Shown in pieces: positions 23,279 to 31,524 of a stretch of 48,626 nt of DNA. Below the pieces are notes generated by a model, which was given only the letters and a program-made list of their open reading frames with translations, made no database searches and had not been told where the DNA came from. Both the position numbers and the translations under genes were made by a program. Numbering within the stretch: the first letter of the stretch is position 1; each line of letters starts with the position of its first letter. Source of the stretch: Candidatus Zhuqueibacterota bacterium (lineage in GTDB: Bacteria > Zhuqueibacterota > Zhuqueibacteria > Zhuqueibacterales > Zhuqueibacteraceae). The stretch is from positions 1-48,626 of the forward strand of contig JAKEEU010000118.1 of NCBI GenBank assembly GCA_022616415.1, read 5' to 3'.

Positions 23279-24793
23279 ATGAAACTCCGCATCGGCTCAA
23301 AAATGCTCGCCGGCTTTCTGGCCATGGCCGTCTTGATTTTGGCCGGCGGGCTGGTGACGATTCTTTACACCTACCGGCTCCAAGACGTGGCCACCAAGAT
23401 ACTTGCCGAAAATGTCTCCAGCCTCAAGGCCGCGCAGGAGCTGGAAATCGCGCTCTTTCGCATGCGCGGGCTGACGATCAATTTCATGCTCGATGGAGAT
23501 ACGCATTGGCTGAAAACGCTGGAAGAGCGGAAGAAAGAGTTTAAAACCTGGCTGAAAGAAGCGAAGGCGACGGCGCGAACCGCGAAAGAAAACGACGTCG
23601 TTCGCATCATCTCGCTGCTCTCCGAAGAGTACGAGCTGAAGCGGCAGCAAGCTTTGGCTTTGCACAGCGAGGGCAAAGCGAAACAGGCACAAACCCTCTT
23701 ACTCAAGGCCAATCAGGTTTTTGACGAGATTTACGAACAGTGCGAGGCCTTTGTCGCGGCCAACGAGCACACCATGCTCGCGGCTGTAGAGAAGATCGAG
23801 CGCACCAACTCCATCGTGCGGGCGACGATGTATGGTCTCGGCATCGGCGGCATTCTCCTCGGCGGCGTGCTCGGGTGGATGATCTCCCGCAGCATCGTGA
23901 ATCCGATTTACGAGCTGGTGCTGAAAGTTCGCAGCGCCACCGGCGGCGAATTTGTCGAGCGCGTTGGCGTCACTGGCGGCACCGAGATCGAAGAGCTTGA
24001 CCGGCACGTCCACATTTTGATCGACCGTATCAATGCGGCCATGGCGGATTTGGAGAAAAACCGCAAGCTTCTGGCGCGCGCTGAAAAATTGGCCTCGCTC
24101 GGCAAGGTCGCGGCCAGCGTCGCCCACGAAATCCGCAACCCCTTGACCGCCATCAAAATGCTCATTTATTCCATGCACGAAGATCTGGCCAAGGATCACG
24201 AGAAACGCAAAGACCTGGCGGTCATTTTAAAAGAAATCGACCGTCTGGAGCGATTCGTGCAAAATTTTCTTCAGTTTGCCCGGCCGCCGGATCCGGTTCT
24301 TGCCACGCTCAACATCGACGAAATGGTTCACGAAACTTTGACGCTGCTGGCGCCACGGCTGCAGCAAAACCGCATCGAAGCGTACGAAGTGCATCGATCC
24401 GATCATCAAAAGATCGTTGCCGACGCGGATCAAGTGAAACAAGTCGTGATGAATCTGCTTCTGAACGCCATTGAAGAAATGCCGAATGGCGGCCGGTTGA
24501 CGGCGGAGACGCTCGGGACGCGGACCGTCAGAGAAAATGGCGAGAAGGAGTGGCTGCAAATTCGCATCAGCGACACCGGCAAGGGCATTCCCAGTGAGCT
24601 TCTCGACAGTATTTTTGATCCTTTCGTGAGCGGGCGAAAAAATGGCGTGGGGTTGGGCCTCTCGGTGGCTTATCAAATTGTCAATCAGCACGCCGGATGG
24701 ATGGAAGCCGCAAACAATTCCGACGGCGGGGCGACATTTACCGTGAGCCTTCCTCTCCATGATGCCGCGAAGAGCGTGGCGCGAAAAGCGTAG
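23279..24793 (+). CDS. Membrane sensor histidine kinase (4HB-HAMP-HisKA-HATPase)
   Basis: 504 residues. TM1 (about 9-30), a periplasmic four-helix-bundle sensor (about 31-185), TM2 (about 186-205), a HAMP domain (SRSIVNPIYELVLKV onward), a HisKA domain with the phospho-acceptor histidine at about 283 in VAASVAHEIRNPLTAIK, and a HATPase_c domain (NLLLNAIEEMPNGG, ISDTGKGIPSELLDSIFDPF, GVGLGLSVAYQIV). The MCP-like 4HB sensor detects small ligands or envelope state in this class. The NtrC-type regulator that follows 70 bases later is the likely partner. Confidence 0.94.
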   Translation: MKLRIGSKMLAGFLAMAVLILAGGLVTILYTYRLQDVATKILAENVSSLKAAQELEIALFRMRGLTINFMLDGDTHWLKTLEERKKEFKTWLKEAKATARTAKENDVVRIISLLSEEYELKRQQALALHSEGKAKQAQTLLLKANQVFDEIYEQCEAFVAANEHTMLAAVEKIERTNSIVRATMYGLGIGGILLGGVLGWMISRSIVNPIYELVLKVRSATGGEFVERVGVTGGTEIEELDRHVHILIDRINAAMADLEKNRKLLARAEKLASLGKVAASVAHEIRNPLTAIKMLIYSMHEDLAKDHEKRKDLAVILKEIDRLERFVQNFLQFARPPDPVLATLNIDEMVHETLTLLAPRLQQNRIEAYEVHRSDHQKIVADADQVKQVVMNLLLNAIEEMPNGGRLTAETLGTRTVRENGEKEWLQIRISDTGKGIPSELLDSIFDPFVSGRKNGVGLGLSVAYQIVNQHAGWMEAANNSDGGATFTVSLPLHDAAKSVARKA

Positions 24794-24862
24794 AGCGAAG
24801 AGCACGGGAGAAAAAATACAAATTACGGCTTACGCTTTACAAATCACATTTTACGTTTGACC

Positions 24863-26284
24863 ATGCACAAAATCCTCATCGTGGACGACGAAGAAAGCGT
24901 CCGTTATTCCTTCAAAAAACTTTTGCGCGAGCCGGCGCACAAAATCCTGGAGGCCCAAAACGGCGACGAAGCGCTCACCAAAGTCAAAGATGAGGCGCCG
25001 GATTTGGTGATTCTCGACATTCAAATGCCTGGGCTTTCGGGCTTGGAAGTGCTGCAACAAATCAAGAAAGCCGCGCCGAGAATACCGGTATTGATCATCA
25101 CCGCTTATGGCAGCAGCGATCGCGTGATTGCCGCAATGAAGCACGGCGCTTATGAGTATATCGAGAAGCCTTTCGACATTCCGCGCATGCAAGCCCTGAT
25201 CGACGAGGCGCTCGAAATGGGCCGGCTGATGCGCACCGAAGTCCTGCTCGAATCCCAGGCCGCGGGAGATTGGTCTGCCGACCGCATCATCGGCAATAGT
25301 CCGGCCATTCAGGAAGTTTACAAAATGATCGGCCGTGTTGCCGGAAGCGACGTGAGCGTCCTGCTCGTTGGCGAGAGCGGCACCGGCAAAGAGCTGGTGG
25401 CCCGCGCTATTTATCAACACAGCCAGCGCGCCGGCGAGCCTTTTCTCGCCGTGAATGGCGCCGCCATTCCGGAGACCCTATTGGAAAGCGAGCTGTTTGG
25501 ATACGAGAAAGGCGCTTTCACCGGGGCGACGAAACGCAAGATCGGCAAATTTCAGCAAGCCGACGGCGGCACGCTGTTTCTCGACGAGATCGGTGACATG
25601 AGCCTCTCCACGCAGGCAAAACTGCTGCGCGTCCTGCAAGAGGGCACTTTTGAGTGCCTCGGCGGCGACGAGACGATTCAATGCAACGTGCGCATCATTA
25701 CCGCCACCAACAAAAATCTCGAAGCCGCCATTGCCGAAAAAGCCTTTCGTGAAGATCTTTATTACCGCATTAAAGTCATCACCATCAACCTGCCGCCGCT
25801 GCGGGCGCGCAAAGAAGACCTGCCGGATTTAATTCAATATTTCATTTCGAAGCATTGCGCGCAGTTGAAGAGCGAGCCGGTCTCGCTGGCGCCGGAGACC
25901 CTACAACTGTTGAAAGACTACGACTGGCCCGGCAATGTGCGGGAGCTGGAGAACGTTTTGAAGCGCGCCATTTTGCTCTGCAAAAGCAACGTCATTACGC
26001 CGGACATTGTCGCCGAAGATTTGCGCGCCGCGGAAAAATGTTTGGAAAACGGCAAAAGCGATCGGCTCTCGCAGTTTGTCACGGGAGATTTGGAGCAGTA
26101 TCGCGGCAAACTTTACGAAACCGCCGTGTCCGAGCTGGAGCGCGAGCTGATTATTGCCGCCCTGCAAAAAGAGAACGGAAATCAGGTTCGCGCGGCACAG
26201 TTGTTGGGCATTTCGCGCGTCATGCTCCACGACAGAATTGAGAAGTATGGCATAAAAACAGAAGTGATAATTCAAAAGGTGTAA
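24863..26284 (+). CDS. Sigma-54-dependent NtrC-family response regulator
   Basis: 473 residues: receiver (D8/D9, acceptor D52 in LVILDIQMPG, K in IEKPF), AAA+ domain with Walker A GESGTGKE, the sigma-54 contact motif GAFTGA, Walker B GTLFLDEIGDM and the arginine-containing RALRV-type sensor regions, and a Fis-type helix-turn-helix (GNQVRAAQLLGISRVMLHDRI). When phosphorylated, such proteins form a ring that opens sigma-54 promoters. The start is the ATG at 24863; the TTG at 24857 is less likely. It forms a two-component pair with the kinase upstream and ends at a strong terminator. Confidence 0.94.
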   Translation: MHKILIVDDEESVRYSFKKLLREPAHKILEAQNGDEALTKVKDEAPDLVILDIQMPGLSGLEVLQQIKKAAPRIPVLIITAYGSSDRVIAAMKHGAYEYIEKPFDIPRMQALIDEALEMGRLMRTEVLLESQAAGDWSADRIIGNSPAIQEVYKMIGRVAGSDVSVLLVGESGTGKELVARAIYQHSQRAGEPFLAVNGAAIPETLLESELFGYEKGAFTGATKRKIGKFQQADGGTLFLDEIGDMSLSTQAKLLRVLQEGTFECLGGDETIQCNVRIITATNKNLEAAIAEKAFREDLYYRIKVITINLPPLRARKEDLPDLIQYFISKHCAQLKSEPVSLAPETLQLLKDYDWPGNVRELENVLKRAILLCKSNVITPDIVAEDLRAAEKCLENGKSDRLSQFVTGDLEQYRGKLYETAVSELERELIIAALQKENGNQVRAAQLLGISRVMLHDRIEKYGIKTEVIIQKV

Positions 26285-26377
26285 ACGTTTCAGTCAAACT
26301 ATAAAAATTTTTTACAAATGCAGTGGCACAACACTGCGACGGCGGAAAATGCAGTTGTGTTTAAGGCATTAAAAATC

Positions 26378-26414
26378 AGGCCTCTTTGGCGAAGCAAAGA
26401 GGCCTTTTTATTTT
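26378..26414 (+). terminator. Rho-independent terminator after the NtrC gene
   Basis: Perfect 10-base arms AGGCCTCTTT (26378-26387) and AAAGAGGCCT (26396-26405), loop GGCGAAGC, then TTTTTATTTT. Confidence 0.88.
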
Positions 26415-26429
26415 GGCATGGCCTTTGTC
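26414..26429 (+). promoter_or_regulatory. Possible sigma-54 promoter of the receiver gene
   Basis: TGGCATG-N4-TTGTC, close to TGGCACG-N4-TTGCW but with GT where the -12 GC is expected. It lies 64 bases before the stand-alone receiver and just after a gene for a sigma-54 activator. Weak on sequence alone. Confidence 0.3.
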
Positions 26430-26492
26430 GATAAAACTATGAAGAAATTTATGCCCAGGTGATGGGTTCTCAGTAATTTGCCAAACATTTTT

Positions 26493-26894
26493 ATGTCCGC
26501 TTCAATTTTGGTCATCGACAGCGACCTCGGCGTCGTGAATGCTTTCAAGAAAACTTTGCCGCGTTGGGGATTTGCGGTCGCTGGGGTTGATTCGTTTAAC
26601 CACGGCTTTGAAGTGCTGAAAAAAGGAGAACCGCAAGCATTGATTTTGGATATCCAGCTTCCCAAGCCGCAGAGTCTCTCGCTTTTGCGGGAAGCCAAAA
26701 AACTCTACCCGTCTTTGCCCGTTATCACGATGACGGCGTATTCAACCAGCTTCACCGAAGCCGATGCGCTGCGCGCCGGCGCTGATGCCTATTTCATCAA
26801 GCCTTTCGATCTCAATTCGTTTGTCCGAAAACTGAAGATGATGACGAACGGCGCGCAAGCCGGCGCGGCGCAGAACGAGTTGATGGCGGCTTAG
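26493..26894 (+). CDS. Stand-alone response-regulator receiver protein
   Basis: 133 residues, receiver domain only: ILVIDSDLGVVNAFKK, acceptor aspartate in ALILDIQLPKPQSL, T in ITMTAYS, lysine in FIKPFDLNSFVRKL. The frame also opens at a TTG (26478), but the ATG at 26493 aligns with the usual N-terminus. The first acidic site is D-S-D. With no output domain it probably relays phosphate or binds a partner protein. It is close to the kinase/NtrC pair and may be phosphorylated by that kinase. Confidence 0.85.
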   Translation: MSASILVIDSDLGVVNAFKKTLPRWGFAVAGVDSFNHGFEVLKKGEPQALILDIQLPKPQSLSLLREAKKLYPSLPVITMTAYSTSFTEADALRAGADAYFIKPFDLNSFVRKLKMMTNGAQAGAAQNELMAA

Positions 26895-26912
26895 TGCAGC
26901 AGGTTCTCCGAT

Positions 26913-27353
26913 ATGACGTTCTATGAAGGTTTCCCCGACAAGGAGGTGAAGAAGGCGCAACAACCAATTCCGAAGATGTTTTTTTTCGGAGTGGCCGGCG
27001 TCTTCGACGAGCCTCGAGTGGCGGGATGTCGCGCCGGGCAGCGGCTTTTAACCAGCCGCTGCCCCTCCGTTAATGCACAAGCGTTGCGGCAAAATTCCGA
27101 GGCGCCGGTGGTGATCGAAGGGCATTGCGACGAGCGCGGGACGGTTGAGTACAATTTGGCGCTGGGCGACAAACGCGCGAAAGCGGTGAAGGATTATCTC
27201 GTTTGGCTGGGAATCGATAGCTCGCGCCTGGCCACCGTCAGTTACGGCAAGGAACGGCCGGCCGATCTTGGCCACCACGAAGCGGCGTGGGCGCAAAATC
27301 GCCGCGCCGAATTTGTGATTAAAACGCAGCCGAGCTTTTCGGACTCTTTTTGA
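26913..27353 (+). pseudogene. Pal/OmpA-domain remnant with a disrupted N-terminus
   Basis: The last 90 codons are a good OmpA/Pal peptidoglycan-binding domain: [45 protein letters not shown] and [12 protein letters not shown]. The part before residue 55 has no signal peptide, lipobox or family similarity and holds an 11-base hairpin (27036-27064), so the true 5' end seems replaced or scrambled. Pal proteins are normally about 170-220 residues and lipid-anchored. Without export this one cannot do that job. It could still be expressed from the ATG at 26913. Confidence 0.65.
27036..27064. repeat. 11-base hairpin inside the Pal remnant
   Basis: Perfect arms GGGCAGCGGCT (27036-27046) and AGCCGCTGCCC (27054-27064), loop TTTAACC. 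It falls exactly where similarity to Pal begins. GGGCAGCG also forms the arm of the terminator at 27441-27476. Confidence 0.6.
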
Positions 27354-27435
27354 TTGAAGCGGTCGAGCGGGTGCGCCTCCTCATCCGATGGAGAAAAAGA
27401 GACACGAATGTCTTGCTATCGCACGATGAGGAGTG

Positions 27436-27480
27436 AAAAAAAAGGGCAGCGACGTGGTGGTTCGTCGCTGCCCTTTTTGT
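27436..27480. terminator. Bidirectional terminator between convergent genes
   Basis: 13-base arms AAAGGGCAGCGAC (27441-27453) and GTCGCTGCCCTTT (27464-27476) with an A-run before and a T-run after. It serves both the OmpA remnant (+) and the TPR gene (-), whose stop is at 27505. Confidence 0.88.
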
Positions 27481-27504
27481 TTGAATTCAACGCCGCGTGT
27501 TAAT

Positions 27505-28968
27505 TTAATTCGCTTCGAGCGCCGTCATGGCTTTGGAGCGAATAAAGGCATAGTTCAAACTGTTCTCGTTCCAATTGGCAGCTTTTTTGTACAACTCGGC
27601 GGACTTGGCCATATCGCCGGTCTCGGAGGTTGCAAAAGCCAGGAGAAAAAGGGTATAGGGGTTTTCCTGATTCGCTTGCTTGAGATGCTCGACGGCTTTT
27701 GCATATTCACCCTTCTCAAAGTAAATACGCCCGAGGAGCGCGTGATGATTTTCCATTTCCTTGGGATCCTTCCCTGCCTCGATCTTGGCCCGGTATTCAT
27801 CCGCTTTGGCCGTGGCTTTGGTGAAATCCTTCCTCTTGGCAGCGATAACCGCCTCATCAAAAAGCGCGGCTTTGGCAAAGTTTTCCTTGATGGCAGTTGA
27901 GAGCTGGGAGGCCGTCATGACTTTTCTGCACTCTGCCAGGCTCTGTTCCGCTTTGTCAAAATTCCCGGTCTCGATGTAAATGTCGCAATTTGTCGAATGC
28001 GTTCCTGCTTGCCACTCGGGCAGGCCATCCTGGGCCGCCATCTGCAAGATTTTCTCGCTTTCGGTCAACGCCTGCTGCGGCTTGCCTTCGTAGATAAAAG
28101 AGCGGGCAATGGCTGCCGTGTGCGTGAGCTTTCCCGACGGGGTCGTTTCCATTTCCATCGCTTTGCGATAAGCCGCGCGCCCCTCCTCAAATTTCCCCAT
28201 GAACACCAGATTGTCGCCGATCTTTCCTTGTGAGAAGGCAAACTTGGGATTTAATTCCACTGCTTTCTTATAGTTTGTGATCGCCTCCTCATATCGGCCC
28301 ATTTTGGTATACAAATCGGCAAGAGAATCGTAGGGATTGGCTTCGTTGGGAAGCAGGCGAATGTAATTTTTGAAAGCCTCTTCAGCTTTTGCATAATCGC
28401 CTTGCTCGCGGTGGGCGTAACCTAAAAGGTTGTAGGCGGGCGCGTAGTTCTTGTCGATTTCAGTCGCCTTGTTCAATTCGGCAATGGCCCTGTCGTCTTC
28501 ATCACGCCCATAGTAATATTGGCCCAGATAAAAATGCGCGCGCTTGTCGTTGGGGAATTTCTGCACGAGCTGCTCCGCCAGGGTAACTGCCTTGACGGGA
28601 TTGTTCTCCGTGTTCGCCTGCACGGCTTCGATCATCAGCCGCTCACCTTCGGAGGCTTTTGGCGCCAAAGCCACGGCGTTTTTCAAATGTTTTTGGAAAT
28701 CCATGGCCGAGGTGCCGGTAAAAGACCTGTACAAATGCGCCAGGGCAAAGCTCGGATCTTTCGCGATGGCTTTCGCGAAAAGGTCTCTGGCTTCATCAAA
28801 GCGAATATTCTCGAACTGTTGCCGCGCCTCCAGAAAAATTTTGCGAGCCTCGGCGGATTTGGTGGTGAGGGGAATCTCACTCTGGGCGCCGGCAATGGTT
28901 GGCAGGACAAACGCCAGAACGATGGCCAACACCCTAAGTGTGCGTAGGAATTTGTAAAGCTCCTTCAT
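27505..28968 (-). CDS. Secreted TPR-repeat protein
   Basis: 487 residues with a signal peptide ending at about 28 (VLPTIAGAQ). At least eight tetratricopeptide repeats follow, e.g. RFDEARDLFAKAIAKDPSFA, RAIAELNKATEIDKNYAPAY and RYEEAITNYKKAVELNPKF. It should form a superhelical scaffold for protein contacts in the periplasm. AGGAGGTTAACC gives a strong ribosome-binding site. Related 'tetratricopeptide' ORFs in such genomes often stand alone, as here. It is preceded by an independent promoter and an intrinsic terminator, so its expression may be attenuated. Confidence 0.9.
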   Translation of the reverse strand: MKELYKFLRTLRVLAIVLAFVLPTIAGAQSEIPLTTKSAEARKIFLEARQQFENIRFDEARDLFAKAIAKDPSFALAHLYRSFTGTSAMDFQKHLKNAVALAPKASEGERLMIEAVQANTENNPVKAVTLAEQLVQKFPNDKRAHFYLGQYYYGRDEDDRAIAELNKATEIDKNYAPAYNLLGYAHREQGDYAKAEEAFKNYIRLLPNEANPYDSLADLYTKMGRYEEAITNYKKAVELNPKFAFSQGKIGDNLVFMGKFEEGRAAYRKAMEMETTPSGKLTHTAAIARSFIYEGKPQQALTESEKILQMAAQDGLPEWQAGTHSTNCDIYIETGNFDKAEQSLAECRKVMTASQLSTAIKENFAKAALFDEAVIAAKRKDFTKATAKADEYRAKIEAGKDPKEMENHHALLGRIYFEKGEYAKAVEHLKQANQENPYTLFLLAFATSETGDMAKSAELYKKAANWNENSLNYAFIRSKAMTALEAN

Positions 28969-29087
28969 GGTTAACCTCCTAACCTGCTTTGGTGAAATGC
29001 AATTGCCTATTAACCTCTCCGGCGCTCATCGTGCCTTCCGCAACACCGTCACCTCCTTTCCCGGCTTTTTTGATTTTGCGCCAGGAG

Positions 29088-29205
29088 AAAAAACAAAAGC
29101 TCCTGCATGTCCGGCAGGAGCTTCGTTCTCTCACCATTGAAAATTCTTGAGTGACGTTCCCAGGATGCAGTGCGTTGATGTGACTCACTCCTGCGTCAGA
29201 TACCG
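29088..29205 (-). ncRNA. Candidate small RNA or attenuated leader upstream of the TPR gene
   Basis: On the minus strand a promoter (29212-29240) is followed after about 85 bases by a perfect terminator hairpin AAGCTCCTGC/GCAGGAGCTT (29114-29123 and 29097-29106) and TTTTGTTTTTT. Inside the leader, GAGTGA and TCACTC can pair, and an upstream GCAGGAG (29188-29194 on the other strand) can pair with the CTCCTGC of the terminator as an antiterminator. Thus either a free RNA of about 115 bases or a conditional leader of the TPR gene 120 bases on. No known riboswitch consensus was recognised. Confidence 0.55.
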
Positions 29206-29211
29206 GGGACA

Positions 29212-29240
29212 AATATATGGCGTGATTCTATAAAAGTCAA
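29212..29240 (-). promoter_or_regulatory. Promoter of the small RNA/leader before the TPR gene
   Basis: Minus strand: TTGACT (29240-29235), 17 bases, TATATT (29217-29212). Start expected at about 29205. Confidence 0.72.
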
Positions 29241-29306
29241 GAGCAAGTTTTGGTGTGTTACAGCACTGCAAAATATATAAATTTTTTGTCAAATTTGTAT
29301 TTTTTA

Positions 29307-29474
29307 GTTGATGGCCTCTCCGATATTTTCCCGCTCAGCGTCATCGTCTACGAAATGGCCGCCGGCAACCGCCCGTTCTTGGGCGAATCGCTGGCGACCA
29401 TTTCCAACCGGATTCTTTAAAAAGATTTGGAAAATTGTGCTTGGGGTTGTATATTTGATTAAAAATTCACTTGA
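29307..29474 (+). pseudogene. Ser/Thr kinase fragment, copy 1
   Basis: A piece of a eukaryotic-like protein kinase gene (subdomains IX-X). The reading VDGLSDIFPLSVIVYEMAAG continues NRPFLGESLATISNRIL and then stops at TAA. After the stop comes a tail ending TTGTATATTTGATTAAAAATTCACTTG-like sequence, which is shared with copy 4 (32082-32190). It is a fragment with no kinase start or catalytic loop, directly before the nucleotidyltransferase gene. Confidence 0.75.
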
Positions 29475-29538
29475 ATTTTGCAAATGCAAATTGGAGTAGT
29501 AAACAAGAAAGAGTAGCCTGTTGAAAAAGTTTTGATTC

Positions 29539-30198
29539 TTGATGATGACGACACTTAAAAATACCGCCATTGGACGTCCCAGGCGGACCGAGCTTTCGTT
29601 TCGAGAGGTTTTAAATCTGGCGGAGGATTTCTTTATGGAACAAGGCGTGGTCTATGAATCGATGCGCCGGTTGGCAAAACGTCTTGATGCCGAAGGCATC
29701 CCCTACGCCGTGATCGGCGGCATGGCGGTAACGGCGCATGGCCATCCCCGATTAACGCTCGATGTTGATATTCTTCTGTCGCTCGAAGGTTTGCAAATTT
29801 TTCGCGAGCGTTTAGTCGGCCGCGGCTACCTTCCGGCCTTCACGGGCGCGAAAAAAATTTTTATTGACACTGAATCCAAAGTCAAGATCGAGATTGTCAC
29901 CGCCGGCGAATTTCCCGGCGACGGCTTGCCGAAGCCGGTGGCCTTTCCTGATCCAACCGGAATCAGCATCGAACGTGACGCGGTTCGGTTCATTACGCTG
30001 GAAAAATTAGTCGAGCTGAAACTCGCTTCGGGCTTGTCGGCTCCGCATCGGTTGCGCGATCTTGCCGACGTTCAAGACCTAATCATCGCGCTCGCTCTTC
30101 CGCTCGAGCTGGAAGAAAAGTTGGATGCCAGCGTGCGAGCCGAGTATCGGCGCTTGTGGGAAGCGGCGCAGATTGGCGGGAAACAGATGGAGCAATAA
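29539..30198 (+). CDS. Nucleotidyltransferase-fold protein (AbiEii-like)
   Basis: 219 residues. An N-terminal helical part (RPRRTELSFREVLNLAEDFF) precedes a nucleotidyltransferase core: YAVIGGMAVTAHGHPRLTLDVDILL, with the GG and D-D motif that binds metal and nucleotide, followed by KVKIEIVTAGEFPGDGLP. Such proteins occur in abortive-infection (AbiEii) and toxin-antitoxin settings, where they modify tRNA, but many are uncharacterised. ATG 29539, 29542 and 29545 are all possible and no ribosome-binding site is clear. No dedicated antitoxin is adjacent. It lies between kinase fragments 1 and 2. Confidence 0.82.
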   Translation: MMMTTLKNTAIGRPRRTELSFREVLNLAEDFFMEQGVVYESMRRLAKRLDAEGIPYAVIGGMAVTAHGHPRLTLDVDILLSLEGLQIFRERLVGRGYLPAFTGAKKIFIDTESKVKIEIVTAGEFPGDGLPKPVAFPDPTGISIERDAVRFITLEKLVELKLASGLSAPHRLRDLADVQDLIIALALPLELEEKLDASVRAEYRRLWEAAQIGGKQMEQ

Positions 30199-30210
30199 TG
30201 ACTGGTGGTG

Positions 30211-30546
30211 CTCCACGTTGACGCAGAACGGCGCAGTGCTCGGCACCCCGAGTTACATGTCTCCCGAGCAAATTCGCGGCGACAAAGTTGATGGCCTCCC
30301 CGATATTTTCTCGCCCGGCGTCATTGTCTACGAAATGGCCGCCGGCAACCGCCCGTTCTTGGGCGAATCGCTCGCGACCATTTCCAACCGCATTCTCTCG
30401 CAGATGCCCTATGGGCGTAGCCGATTCTGGCTTCTGATCTCAATCCGCAAATATCACTGGCATTGGATGCCGTGCTGGTGCAGGCCATGGCCAAAGATAA
30501 AGCGAAAAGATTTGCCACCGACAAGGCCTTTGCCGAGGCGTTGTTA
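30211..30546 (+). pseudogene. Ser/Thr kinase fragment, copy 2
   Basis: The longest of four kinase fragments, starting 13 bases after the nucleotidyltransferase stop. It encodes LTQNGAVLGTPSYMSPEQIRG, a DGLPDIFSPGVIVYEM segment (APE-to-DXW region) and, after a frameshift at about 30405-30430, LNPQISLALDAVLVQAMAKD and AKRFATDKAFAEALLG, the end of a kinase domain. It lacks the ATP-binding lobe and catalytic loop. Confidence 0.78.
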
Positions 30547-30558
30547 GGCAAAATTTTG

Positions 30559-30587
30559 TTGACTTTCGGCTATTTTACTATTAAATT
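30559..30587 (+). promoter_or_regulatory. Promoter of the hicAB cassette 1
   Basis: TTGACT (30559-30564), 17 bases, TAAATT (30582-30587); start expected 6-7 bases before the hicA ATG at 30600, so nearly leaderless. It lies at the very end of kinase fragment 2. Confidence 0.5.
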
Positions 30588-30599
30588 TAGTGGAATAGA

Positions 30600-30860
30600 A
30601 TGGCGCGAAAAGAGAAATTACTGAGCCGGATTCAAAATAATCCTCACCAGGTTCGTTTTGAAGATATTGATAAAGTGATGCGACAAGCTGGATTTGGTGA
30701 AAGGCATTCCGGCAGTCATTATGTTTATTCGCACCCGCAAATTCCTGGCGTCGTAACCATCGTTCGGCCACATGGAAAAGGCGGAACGCAATTTGTCGCG
30801 CCAATATATATCAAAAAAGCGCTTGCCGCTATAGATCAAATTGAAGAGCTTGAATTATGA
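30600..30860 (+). CDS. hicA: HicA-type toxin (cassette 1)
   Basis: 86 residues, HicA mRNA-interferase family with a double-stranded-RNA-binding-like fold. The catalytic histidine lies in RHSGSHYVYSH; PGVVTIVRPHGKGGTQFVAPIYIKKAL follows the family pattern. It cleaves mRNA when free and is held by HicB. Its stop overlaps the HicB start (ATGA). It sits between kinase fragments 2 and 3. Confidence 0.88.
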   Translation: MARKEKLLSRIQNNPHQVRFEDIDKVMRQAGFGERHSGSHYVYSHPQIPGVVTIVRPHGKGGTQFVAPIYIKKALAAIDQIEELEL

Positions 30861-31129
30861 ACTCAACTTTACCGAAAGATCTCGATTATTATTTGTCTCT
30901 CGATTACGAAGTGACCCTCCGCAAGATGACGTCGGCTGAAGCCGGAGCCAGCGAGCGCCGATATCTTGCACAAATCCCTTTGATTGACGGCCTGATGGCC
31001 GAAGGCGAAACGCCCCAGGAAGCACTGACTCATCTCGAAATCGTCAAACGCCTGGCTTTCGAGCTAATGCTTGAGCAAGGCAAAGAAATTCCCGAACCGA
31101 GGTTTGAAACAGCAGCCGAGACGGCCTAG
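30857..31129 (+). CDS. hicB: HicB-type antitoxin (cassette 1)
   Basis: 90 residues. An N-terminal partial RNase H-like HicB domain reads YYLSLDYEVTLRKMT and RRYLAQIPLIDGLMAEGETPQEALTHLE, the strand-helix pattern that neutralises HicA. No C-terminal DNA-binding domain is apparent, so control of the operon may need another factor. Overlaps hicA by 4 bases. The region after it (31130-31222) has no gene. Confidence 0.85.
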   Translation: MNSTLPKDLDYYLSLDYEVTLRKMTSAEAGASERRYLAQIPLIDGLMAEGETPQEALTHLEIVKRLAFELMLEQGKEIPEPRFETAAETA

Positions 31130-31222
31130 GGCGCAGCTTTCCGTTTTCGTCCTTTTATCCTTCCCCTTTGTTGTCAGACAAGCCGTCAGGGTATTATAGC
31201 CCATCATACAAGCACAAGCCTA

Positions 31223-31460
31223 CTCCACGTTGACACAAGACGGCTGGGTGCTCGGCACGTCGATTTACATGTCTTCCGAACAAATTCGCGGCGATAAAGT
31301 TGATGGCCTCTCCGATATTTTCTCGCTCGGCGCCATCGTCTACGAAATGGCCGCCGGCAACCGCCCGTTCTTGGGCGAATCGCTTGCCACCATTTCCAAT
31401 TGCATTCTCTCACAAATGCCGATTCGTTTGCGGCTACTGAGACAGCGCTTTGGGCATCAA
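31223..31460 (+). pseudogene. Ser/Thr kinase fragment, copy 3
   Basis: Encodes LTQDGWVLGTSIYMSSEQIRG and then VDGLSDIFSLGAIVYEMAAG, in one open frame, ending in TISNCILSQMPIRLR before unrelated sequence. Closely similar to copy 2 from the first base of the shared CTCCACGTTGAC. It separates hicAB from the ORF6N gene. Confidence 0.78.
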
Positions 31461-31524
31461 CAATTGTGATGCCAAATACGGCCGCAAATTGCAACCACGT
31501 TGCCAACGTGTTACGACATCATCT

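Noticed and set aside
26322..26338. Second sigma-54 promoter (TGGCAC...TGC)
   Set aside because: The spacing between GG and GC is one base short, and the site is explained by a GCAGTG/CACTGC hairpin.
28979..29212. 77-codon minus-strand frame upstream of the TPR gene
   Set aside because: It covers the small RNA/terminator structure and shows no protein family features.
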